From CAZEAC01 sp964510065 (GTDB taxonomy: Bacteria; Bdellovibrionota_C; UBA2361; CAIXSY01), in NCBI GenBank assembly GCA_964510065.1, contig CAZEAC010000025.1, positions 1 to 63,565 on the forward strand: a DNA stretch of 63,565 bases, in the 5' to 3' direction. Positions 1-6,830 of this stretch are shown piece after piece. Position 1 is the first letter of the stretch; each line of letters begins with the position of its first letter. The notes under the pieces were generated by a model. That model was not told the DNA's origin. It made no database searches and saw nothing but the letters and a program-made list of their open reading frames with translations. Both the position numbers and the translations under genes were made by a program.

Positions 1-1
1 C

Positions 2-646
2 TTCTATCACACGGGAGCGAACCAATATATTGCTCGCGGCTATGTGAATAGTGAAGAAGTCGATCCTTCTGGATCTTCAACCGGGTATCCGCGAGTGATT
101 GGATCGGTAACGATGACCTTCAATGGTGATGGTAGCCGTTCGAATACTCCCGCCTCCGGTATTGACTTTACTTCGGCAATAACTTGGAACAACGGATCCA
201 CCGCAAGCTCGATCGACAATTTGTTTTCGCCCTTTACGCAGTTTTCGGCGAGTTCGAACGTATTATCGATTACTCAAGATGGACAGGGTATCGGTACTGT
301 GACGAGCATTAGCATAGAAAAAGACGGCCAGATTTTTGCGCTTCTCAGCAATGGTCAGAGCGCGATTGTTGGAACCGTCGGTTTGGTGAATTTCTCCAAC
401 CCTGAAGGCTTGGTCCGTATCGGCAGCCAGCTCTTACAGCAGTCGGCGGCTTCCGGTGAACCGGTCGTCGGACGACCGCAGACTGGAACGTTCGGTGATC
501 TACAGTCGGGTTCAATAGAGCTCTCGACAGTTGATATCGCCAATGAGTTCGTGAAGCTTATCGTGCTTCAGAGAGGCTTCCAGGCGAGTTCGCGTATTAT
601 CACCACAATCAACCAGCTCTTGAACGAGATTATTCAGTTAGCGTAA
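2..646 (+). CDS. flgE: Flagellar hook protein FlgE, C-terminal part (5' end outside window)
   Basis: The frame is open from base 2, so the gene begins upstream of the window; about 214 C-terminal residues are present. FlgE polymerises into the extracellular hook joining the flagellar rod to the filament. The last 40 residues carry the flagellar basal-body/hook C-terminal helix (ELSTVDIANEFVKLI, QRGFQASSRII, LNEII), which packs in the inner tube. Before it lies a Ser/Thr/Gly/Asn-rich beta region of the hook outer-domain type, and a typical NPEGLVRIGSQL segment. The C-terminal helix is shared by FlgE, FlgF and FlgG. FlgE is chosen because of the long Ser/Thr-rich domain before it, but the missing N-terminus leaves some doubt. 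fliS lies about 5 kb downstream, so this is part of a flagellar region. Confidence 0.85.
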   Translation, partial: FYHTGANQYIARGYVNSEEVDPSGSSTGYPRVIGSVTMTFNGDGSRSNTPASGIDFTSAITWNNGSTASSIDNLFSPFTQFSASSNVLSITQDGQGIGTVTSISIEKDGQIFALLSNGQSAIVGTVGLVNFSNPEGLVRIGSQLLQQSAASGEPVVGRPQTGTFGDLQSGSIELSTVDIANEFVKLIVLQRGFQASSRIITTINQLLNEIIQLA

Positions 647-651
647 GCCTG

Positions 652-1497
652 TCATGACGCTTTGGGCAAAGCGCGTAGTGACCGTAATAGGTTAGGCGCA
701 TTTCGCTTTTCGACTGCGCTCTGAAGGATTCGGCTGGTTGTTACGATGTCGAGATCGGTGGCGGCCGCGGCATCACCTAAGAAGTGAGACACAAGCGTTG
801 CCGCTTCCGGGCTTTCTGCGGCGATCTTTTTATGGACCAGGGCAAATCCCATTGAATTGGCGCTTCGTTCGCGGAGCAGAGCAAGGATGTTGTCGGGAAG
901 ATTGTGCGGGTTGGCTGAATGAGGGCTCCCGTGAGTCAGCACTTCCTTTAGTTTCCCCAGCCTTGAATAGGTAAAGATAATATATTCGCAGTTGTAAGTG
1001 TTTGAGTTATTAAAGGGCAACGTCATGTAAACAAGAATGCAGGTATCCTCCGCCGGTCGGCTAAGCCACTCGGCAAGGCCTTCCTCTCGAGCTTTTTTCG
1101 GGGCGAGATTTGTGAGATCTTTAAATGGCGGGCCTTCTCCTGCGAAGAAGCTCCGTACAAGTTGCATGTGCGTGTCCGTTGTTTCGACGATTTTCGAATC
1201 AAAGCGCTCGTCATCGAAGGAAATTTCAGCTTGAAAGTCGCCAACCTCGATAATACGTGCGCGACGTGGAGCGAATGAAAATTCGCAATATGCGAACTCA
1301 CCACCGGGCACAAAGGGATCGATCAACGGGTGCGGCCGCGATGCGCATAGCACCTTAGTGCAGCCGTTCTCCATTGGAACGCTGTAGCTCGATAAATGTG
1401 GTCTCGAAAATTGAGGTGGAAGGGTAGCGCCTTGAAATCGACGAGGGTTCGGCTCGGGGGAAGGACTGGGGGTTTGAAACGTCGGATCCACAGGCAA
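652..1497 (-). CDS. Hypothetical protein, Pro-rich N-terminus
   Basis: This open frame of up to 281 residues is convergent with flgE, with 5 bp between the stop codons. I do not recognise the family. The first 40 residues are Pro/Ser-rich and probably disordered; the rest is a mixed soluble sequence without signal peptide or membrane segment. The longest frame starts at TTG (1497) without a visible Shine-Dalgarno site. An ATG at 1374 would give 240 residues, also without a good site, so the start is uncertain. Segments such as FGSFAP-like and ILVYMTLPF suggest a folded domain of about 200 residues with a central beta sheet. Lack of stops in the frame and protein-like composition are the only support. 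Confidence 0.5.
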   Translation of the reverse strand: MPVDPTFQTPSPSPEPNPRRFQGATLPPQFSRPHLSSYSVPMENGCTKVLCASRPHPLIDPFVPGGEFAYCEFSFAPRRARIIEVGDFQAEISFDDERFDSKIVETTDTHMQLVRSFFAGEGPPFKDLTNLAPKKAREEGLAEWLSRPAEDTCILVYMTLPFNNSNTYNCEYIIFTYSRLGKLKEVLTHGSPHSANPHNLPDNILALLRERSANSMGFALVHKKIAAESPEAATLVSHFLGDAAAATDLDIVTTSRILQSAVEKRNAPNLLRSLRALPKAS

Positions 1498-1566
1498 AAG
1501 AATAGCGCATGCTTCGTTGCTAAGGAAATAGCTTCCACGAAGCCTTTTCGCGGATTAGGATAGGGT

Positions 1567-2517
1567 ATGCCGTTTTCGGACAGAGAGCTTCTTGAAGGGG
1601 TGTGTGCACGGGATCCACGAATGTTGGCTCGCGCAATTACCCTCGTGGAAAATCGCACACGCCGTGGCGAGAGACTTCGTAGCGCATTTTTTAAACGCGG
1701 CGGCTGCGCTCACGTCGTCGGTGTGACTGGCGCTCCCGGCGCCGGCAAATCCACCATGGTCGATCAATTGGCCATGCGTTTAAGTAAGGGCGGAAAACGG
1801 GTGGGGATTGTCGCTGTCGACCCGTCTAGTCCTTTTACTGGTGGCGCGGTGCTAGGGGACAGAATTCGTATGTCTCACGCTGAACTGCGTGAGAATGTTT
1901 TTATTCGAAGTTTGGCCTCACGTGGTGCGCTGGGAGGACTCTCTAAGGCGACCTCCGATGTCGTACAGGTCCTAGACGCAGCTGGATTTGATATAATTTT
2001 TGTGGAGACAGTCGGTGTCGGCCAAGCTGAAGTAGACGTCGTGCGGCTGGCGCATACCTGCATAGTAGTAGTCGTACCGGGTATGGGAGATATTGTGCAG
2101 GCCTTTAAAGCCGGCATATTAGAGATTGCCGATATATACGTGGTAAATAAGGCCGACCGCGATGGTGCTGATCATCTCGATCGTGATATCAGAACGCTAC
2201 TCACCTTGGGGGAATATGGCGAAGACGACTGGCGCCCTCGCGTCGTTCGTACTGTAGCAACTCGAGGCGACGGCTTTGATGAGCTCCTTTTGGAATTTGA
2301 GGGACATCGTAACTGGTTGAGTAACTCGCCGCGGGCGAATCAACGACGTCACAAGATTATGCAAGATACTATAATCCAATTCGTTGGTGAGATCGCCTCG
2401 GAAAGGGCTCGAGCCGAGTCTCGTACTCTCGAACGAATCACAAGACGCTGTGTCGCGCGTACTCTTGAGCCTTTGGCGGCAGCAAAAAATTTACTCAGCA
2501 AAGTCGCTAGGAAATGA
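1567..2517 (+). CDS. meaB: MeaB/ArgK-family G-protein chaperone
   Basis: The 316-residue protein belongs to the MeaB (ArgK) GTPase family, which gates and protects adenosylcobalamin-dependent mutases, classically methylmalonyl-CoA mutase. Visible motifs are the P-loop GAPGAGKST (about residues 55-63), the family segment VDPSSPFTGGAVLGDRIRM, the switch region FVETVGVGQAEVDV, and the guanine-specificity motif NKAD (about residue 193). The C-terminal 60 residues form the Arg-rich helical dimerisation arm usual for the family, and the length matches the family norm of 310-340. No mutase subunit is adjacent, so the client enzyme must lie elsewhere. The gene is followed after 4 bp by a secreted hypothetical protein, an unusual partner. 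Confidence 0.92.
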   Translation: MPFSDRELLEGVCARDPRMLARAITLVENRTRRGERLRSAFFKRGGCAHVVGVTGAPGAGKSTMVDQLAMRLSKGGKRVGIVAVDPSSPFTGGAVLGDRIRMSHAELRENVFIRSLASRGALGGLSKATSDVVQVLDAAGFDIIFVETVGVGQAEVDVVRLAHTCIVVVVPGMGDIVQAFKAGILEIADIYVVNKADRDGADHLDRDIRTLLTLGEYGEDDWRPRVVRTVATRGDGFDELLLEFEGHRNWLSNSPRANQRRHKIMQDTIIQFVGEIASERARAESRTLERITRRCVARTLEPLAAAKNLLSKVARK

Positions 2518-2521
2518 GCAG

Positions 2522-3448
2522 ATGCTTCCGAGAATTCTGATGAAGAGACACACATATTTCATATGCGCGGTAATCGGACTATTACTTGAGATGACTTGTA
2601 TCGCTTGTCATGCCGAATTCTTAAAGACTGGAGTCGGGGTTTTTCAGAGTACAAAGAGAAGAGCAAAAATTATCGTCAGTCAGGAGGAGCCGGGAATTTT
2701 TATCGTCTTCGGCGATGAGATAGATCTTCAAGTCTTTGATCCAACGGAGCTCAAGAAGGATCAAGCCGCCCATCTTTTCGTGCGTTTTGACCCTTCGATA
2801 AATCGCTATGTCGCGCTATTGGTTGGTTCAAAGGAATACCGCATAGTCGGAAATCTCTCGCTTCTCGTCGAAGGTGTAGCTTCTCACCTTTTACGCGTCA
2901 CGATTGATAACGCCAATCCTTACCTTACCGTTGTTGTTGAAGGCACCGGGAATGAAGCGGAGATTCTTGGCTTTCTCGGCCTAAACGCTGTGGTGAACAA
3001 TAATGGGCAAGAAGCTGTCGCGCTCCTTGAGGCAAATCAGCTGAGCGAACTTAAAGGTGTGGTTGACCCTTACAGACTTAAGGCCGGTGAGATTACGGTG
3101 AAAGATCGCCCGGTAGCAGGCCTTGCGCTCGGTATCACTCAAGAAGTTCGTAACCCGTGTCTCGAAAAGGGAGCGATGGTACTTCTAAAATCTGAGATTG
3201 CCGTGATCCTTGATCCCAAACTGGATCGCGCAGATAGCAAGCGGCGACTCGGTGAGGCAATTCAGCGCTCAAGGAGCAATCCCCCTTTACGCGGATTGCT
3301 CAAATTGCGAATTGGAGCTGACTCAATAATTGCGCTTGATCCATTGAAGGCGACAATACTGCTCATTCATGAAACCAGACTTTCGGGGCCTGGTAGGAAG
3401 ATATGCAGTATCGAAGAAATCACGCTTGGTTCTGGGAAGGCGCGCTAA
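2522..3448 (+). CDS. Secreted hypothetical protein
   Basis: The frame is open from 2384, but the ATG at 2522 is chosen because it sits just after the meaB stop and behind AGGA. This gives 308 residues; a second ATG at 2540 is also possible. Either start gives an N-terminal hydrophobic signal (YFICAVIGLLLEMTCIA) with a likely cleavage after CHA, so the product is probably exported. The mature part is mixed alpha/beta with no motif that I recognise. It has one cysteine near KNPC-type context (VRNPCLEKG) and another close to the C-terminus (KICSIEE). It is probably co-transcribed with meaB because of the 4-bp gap. It is convergent with the next gene. Confidence 0.6.
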   Translation: MLPRILMKRHTYFICAVIGLLLEMTCIACHAEFLKTGVGVFQSTKRRAKIIVSQEEPGIFIVFGDEIDLQVFDPTELKKDQAAHLFVRFDPSINRYVALLVGSKEYRIVGNLSLLVEGVASHLLRVTIDNANPYLTVVVEGTGNEAEILGFLGLNAVVNNNGQEAVALLEANQLSELKGVVDPYRLKAGEITVKDRPVAGLALGITQEVRNPCLEKGAMVLLKSEIAVILDPKLDRADSKRRLGEAIQRSRSNPPLRGLLKLRIGADSIIALDPLKATILLIHETRLSGPGRKICSIEEITLGSGKAR

Positions 3449-3469
3449 CCGCCATCCGATTTGAAACTT

Positions 3470-5020
3470 TTATTGTGCGCTGGCCGCGCGAATCGACTCG
3501 AGAAATCGCTGGCGCATCATTTCACGGCGCTCTTCCCATGACATCGTCTCTTGGTTTTGTTGGTCAGCTGGCTGTGCCGCGGGGAAAGGTGGCGGGTAGT
3601 TAGGCTCAGAAGACGTTGGCGTGGACTCTCCACCTTTTGCTGATTCAGAGTTGCTGGCGTTCTCAAGGAGCTTAAGCAGTTCCCCCGCCTTCTGTGCTCG
3701 ATTTTCTACCGCAACGACCTGTGTCTCGGTAACTTCCTGAGCATTAGGCAGCGTGGGATTAATGCCCTTAAAGACTTTGACTAACGATTCCTTAATGGCC
3801 GACGGATACTGATCGAGCAGCCTGTCTGAAGTGGTAGTAGCTGCATGGACTGGTTCAACCGGCGAAGGCGGATTCTTTACTTCGGCCACCTGTGTGGGCT
3901 GCAGCGAATCAGCTGATGTTGGATCGGGCGGGAGCACCGATACTGTTTCCGGCGTCGGCTGGGGAGCCTGCGGATTCTTCGAATTGAGGTTGCCCATTGC
4001 GACCTCAGTAGGAGCAGATCTTTCACGTTGTGTGTTCTCTGCGCGTTTTGCGAGCACGATAACCGCAAGCGTAGTTGTTGCCAGTGTTATGGCAGCAATC
4101 AGTGGCGGCACCTTTATCGGATGCTGAAGTCGAGAAAACAAGGTCCGCGGGGACTTTATAACGCTCAGCAAGAGAAGCGGGAAAGCAATCTGCCCGAAAG
4201 ATTGAGTAGTGTCGGAATGAGGTAGTGCAGCTTGCGCGTGGACCGCAATGGGTCGAGGAGCTGGCGCTGTGGGGCGCGAAGGGGCCTTCGGGGGCGCGAG
4301 GGCAATTGGAGCGCCGAATGAGGCTTCGCTTCGACGGGTTTCGCTGCTTCGAACTTCGGCACGGACCTGATCGATAATATCTTTTATCTCGGAGGGTGCG
4401 TGGCTACTGAATCCGATAGTTCGGTGCGCGTCGACGGAGATTTCGACACGATGAATTGCTTCGTGAGCAATCCATGCTGATGGGCGGGCTCCGAGCGCGG
4501 GTACAATCACGATTGCTGATTCACGCGCGGCATATGCAGCGATAAGTTCGGCGAAGCGCTCTCGAGCGTGCATTGAAAGCTGTTCAAAGGGATCGTTTAA
4601 AACCAACACTTGCCCTTTAGAATGAACCGCACCCAGCAGGCGAACCATGCGCGCTTCTGCCGGTGGAAGTTGGCTGAGTCTGGTCTCGACATAACGTTCA
4701 AGGTCGTATCCTTGAAGAAGTGCTTCGACACCGGCATCCGGAGCTCCGCAAGAAATCATAAATTCTCGGACTGTCGCAGTGTGCGCCGAGAAATTTTCGG
4801 CGTAGCCAATGAGAAGATGCTGGTGAGGCTCATACGGCTCCCGGTCGATCTCGATTACGAAACGCTCCACTCCCTGAATTCCTGCGAGCGCGCGTTGGAA
4901 TGGTTTCAGATCTGCGGGGTTAGAAGTTCTAAAAACGGACACTACCCCGGCTGGACAGGTGACGACACGGAGTAGTTCTCCGCTCTGTGAGAGCTGACGA
5001 ATGGTTAGTGCACGAGGCAT
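3470..5020 (-). CDS. Membrane protein with degenerate ABC-ATPase-like domain
   Basis: The ATG at 5020 is preferred over the longer frame start at 5116 because GGGAAG lies upstream; this gives 516 residues. Residues about 1-200 resemble an ABC nucleotide-binding domain in outline. A signature-like LSQLPPAEARMVRLLGA sits at about 115-131, and a Walker-B-like VLVLNDPF at about 138-145, but the P-loop position (SVFRTSNPADLKPFQRAL) has lost GxGKS/T and Walker B has lost its catalytic Glu. A Pro/Ala-rich linker follows, then one membrane span (LIAAITLATTTLAVIVL, about 307-323) and a Pro/Ser/Gln-rich C-terminus with a predicted helix. Such a domain should not hydrolyse ATP. Its position beside fliS suggests a structural or localisation role in flagellation, which is inference. 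Confidence 0.65.
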   Translation of the reverse strand: MPRALTIRQLSQSGELLRVVTCPAGVVSVFRTSNPADLKPFQRALAGIQGVERFVIEIDREPYEPHQHLLIGYAENFSAHTATVREFMISCGAPDAGVEALLQGYDLERYVETRLSQLPPAEARMVRLLGAVHSKGQVLVLNDPFEQLSMHARERFAELIAAYAARESAIVIVPALGARPSAWIAHEAIHRVEISVDAHRTIGFSSHAPSEIKDIIDQVRAEVRSSETRRSEASFGAPIALAPPKAPSRPTAPAPRPIAVHAQAALPHSDTTQSFGQIAFPLLLLSVIKSPRTLFSRLQHPIKVPPLIAAITLATTTLAVIVLAKRAENTQRERSAPTEVAMGNLNSKNPQAPQPTPETVSVLPPDPTSADSLQPTQVAEVKNPPSPVEPVHAATTTSDRLLDQYPSAIKESLVKVFKGINPTLPNAQEVTETQVVAVENRAQKAGELLKLLENASNSESAKGGESTPTSSEPNYPPPFPAAQPADQQNQETMSWEERREMMRQRFLESIRAASAQ

Positions 5021-5354
5021 TTTCTTATCTTCCCGCATAGTCAATTGTCGGGTGTTTATTAGGTGGTTATGAGGTGTTTCTTTATTGTTGATGCCCACAA
5101 GGGAGTAAACATTCAATGTAGCCTTCAGCTTTTGCCCGCGCTCTTCGTTATATGCAATTTGGCCTCCCTGCGGCCTGATGTAGGTAATGTCTCAGTAATA
5201 TCGAAGAGTTGTCGCCTTATGATGAGTCTTGGCTTTCTCGAACCAGATTTCACTCAAGCACCGGAAATAGCGCGACGATAGTTCTCAATGGAAGGTAGCT
5301 GCATGGAATGCAACTGCCGAAGGTAATGGGTGGTGTACTGACTCAAGGAGCCTT
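5021..5354. other. Intergenic region between divergent genes
   Basis: These 334 bp separate the minus-strand membrane protein from fliS and probably hold both promoters. I see no convincing sigma-54 GG-N10-GC or sigma-28 element, no hairpin with T-tract and no gene. The only clear signal is AAGGAG, 4 bases before the fliS ATG. Confidence 0.4.
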
Positions 5355-5801
5355 ATGTACGGCAAAAATGGACATTCTGCGTATCAAAGCGTTCAGGTAA
5401 CGACGACTGATCGTGGTCGCCTGCTGCTTATGATGTATGAAGGAGCGATCAAATTCCTTCGTCAATCGAAAGCAGGGCTTGAAGCAAATGATATTCCAAA
5501 ATTTTGCCGCTTCCTTAGCAAGGCGCAGGCTATTATTGCTGAGTTGATGAATACTCTTGATTTTGAAAAAGGCGGCCAAATCGCGCGTGATCTTGATAGA
5601 CTTTACGACTTCATGTTGTTTTATCTAACCGAGGCAAATCTATATCGTGATTCCAAGCGGATTACCAAAGTGATCGGTCTCATCGACACGATCTATTCGG
5701 CCTACAAAGAGATTATTGAAGGCCAAAAGAACGCAGCCACGCCGGTTGAGCAGAGCTCCGAGGTCGGCGAGGTGGTGCGTCGAGTGCAGATTTCGCTTTA
5801 A
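5355..5801 (+). CDS. fliS: Flagellin export chaperone FliS
   Basis: The 148-residue product matches FliS in size and sequence. It starts with YGKNGHSAYQSVQVTT (family pattern Y-x-x-x-x-x-x-YxxxxVxTA), followed by RGRLLLMMYEGAIKFLRQSK (family: pxxLixmLYdgaixfl), then four amphipathic helices ending in the region YRDSKRITKVIGLIDTIYSAYKEI. FliS binds the C-terminal D0 segment of flagellin in the cytoplasm, prevents premature polymerisation and delivers it to the FlhA export gate. A good Shine-Dalgarno sequence (AAGGAG) precedes the ATG. A probable flagellin-glycosylation operon starts about 1 kb downstream, in keeping with FliS often sitting beside flagellin-modification genes. Confidence 0.95.
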   Translation: MYGKNGHSAYQSVQVTTTDRGRLLLMMYEGAIKFLRQSKAGLEANDIPKFCRFLSKAQAIIAELMNTLDFEKGGQIARDLDRLYDFMLFYLTEANLYRDSKRITKVIGLIDTIYSAYKEIIEGQKNAATPVEQSSEVGEVVRRVQISL

Positions 5802-5862
5802 TACTGAAGCTAATTCCAAGATTTGGTAACTGCTCATTAGGTCTGGGTAGCTTTTTCCGCTA

Positions 5863-5911
5863 CTCTGTGTCTCGGTGGTTTTTAGAGTAATCAAACCACA
5901 GAGACACAGAG
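5863..5911. repeat. Intergenic palindrome, CACAGAGAC family, copy 1
   Basis: Two 19-bp arms (5863-5881 and 5893-5911) form an inverted repeat with one mismatch around an 11-base loop. The core is CCACAGAGACACAGAG. The same core recurs at 13330-13396 and 22044-22088, always between genes. Transcribed, it would form a strong hairpin; there is no T-tract of a classical terminator. It lies just after fliS. Confidence 0.85.
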
Positions 5912-6046
5912 ATCGCAGAGTTAGGAGAATAATACCCGGGGTTATTGAGTAATTCCGTGAGCGCTATCTAATATACTGGAATTACGATCTATTTTGCCCC
6001 GCGAGGAGTTGTTCTCCCAGCTTCTTTTCGTCTGTATGCAATTATG

Positions 6047-6538
6047 TTAAACTTGGCTGTCAATTTGGTTGGGTAGAGGTGATTTTGAGGTACATGTTTG
6101 CCGGTTTCCAGGTAGTTTGTCGCTGAAATGACTGACCACCCGGAAGTCGCTTTCCGTTAATGTTTGATCTGTGTTTTTGAAGAATCGTAGTATTTCTTGC
6201 GATCTTCGAAGTGCAACGAAGCAATTTTTACTCTTGGTCTGGCAGTCTTCTCCACAGACTGCGATTGGCGCGAGGTTGCGGTTGAGTCCAAACGAAAATG
6301 GTTCATCGAGTCCCGGTGTGGTTCCTTTGATTCCCACGCCGTTTCCTTGATGGTCCCAGAAGCGTTTGTTGACTTCCCACTTCTCCAGACCCGGGTTGGT
6401 GTGAGCCCATCCCGTAATTTCGCACGGTGCCCGAGGCGAATCGCTCACAAGGGCTTGGTCGTTTGGCTTTGCCTTTATTCTAAGAACTGAAGGCACCGTG
6501 CGTTTTATTTGAGGCGGCAAATGTGGGAGGGGGGCCAA
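6047..6538 (-). CDS. Doubtful ORF in a long intergenic region
   Basis: The frame is open for 163 residues but begins with TTG and has no Shine-Dalgarno site. The residue composition is fairly protein-like (segments such as GWAHTNPGLEKWEV and FWDHQGNGVGIKG), so this could be a decayed gene or a mobile-element remnant. I recognise no family. It is the only candidate gene in the 1,029-bp stretch between fliS and the methyltransferase/glycosyltransferase gene. It is given low confidence because a competing plus-strand frame overlaps it. Confidence 0.25.
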   Translation of the reverse strand: MAPLPHLPPQIKRTVPSVLRIKAKPNDQALVSDSPRAPCEITGWAHTNPGLEKWEVNKRFWDHQGNGVGIKGTTPGLDEPFSFGLNRNLAPIAVCGEDCQTKSKNCFVALRRSQEILRFFKNTDQTLTESDFRVVSHFSDKLPGNRQTCTSKSPLPNQIDSQV

Positions 6539-6640
6539 TGGAACACTTCCTCCCCATAGGCACTCAAATGAGAAGTTGCTTCAGCGGGCACCTTTTAGGT
6601 TCTCCTAGAGGGCATTTAATGGGTTCTCCGGAAAGCGACT

Positions 6641-6712
6641 TCTCACCTTGCCTTTTTCTCGCCTGCCTTTTTCTCGCCTTGCCTGTTTCTCACCTGCCTG
6701 TCAATTAATTGA
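6641..6712. repeat. Short degenerate tandem repeat and palindrome
   Basis: About four imperfect copies of a 14-16-base unit (core TTGCCTTTTTCTCGCC, with variants) run from 6641 to 6700. They are followed directly by the perfect 12-base palindrome TCAATTAATTGA (6701-6712). The stretch is pyrimidine-rich on the plus strand and lies 120-190 bases before the next gene. No gene is seen between 6540 and 6830. Confidence 0.6.
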
Positions 6713-6830
6713 CACTCCTAATTGGTAAGTACAACGTTTTCGGATCGCCCAGTATTCCGCCGATCAAAAGCGCTACTCTCTTCGCAACAACGACGTCTCT
6801 CCGCGCATCTTATATCTTTGTAATAGACCA

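Noticed and set aside
5281..5340. Sigma-54-type promoter before fliS
   Set aside because: Segments such as TGGAATGCAACTGC have GG and GC dinucleotides one base too close for the required 10-base spacing.
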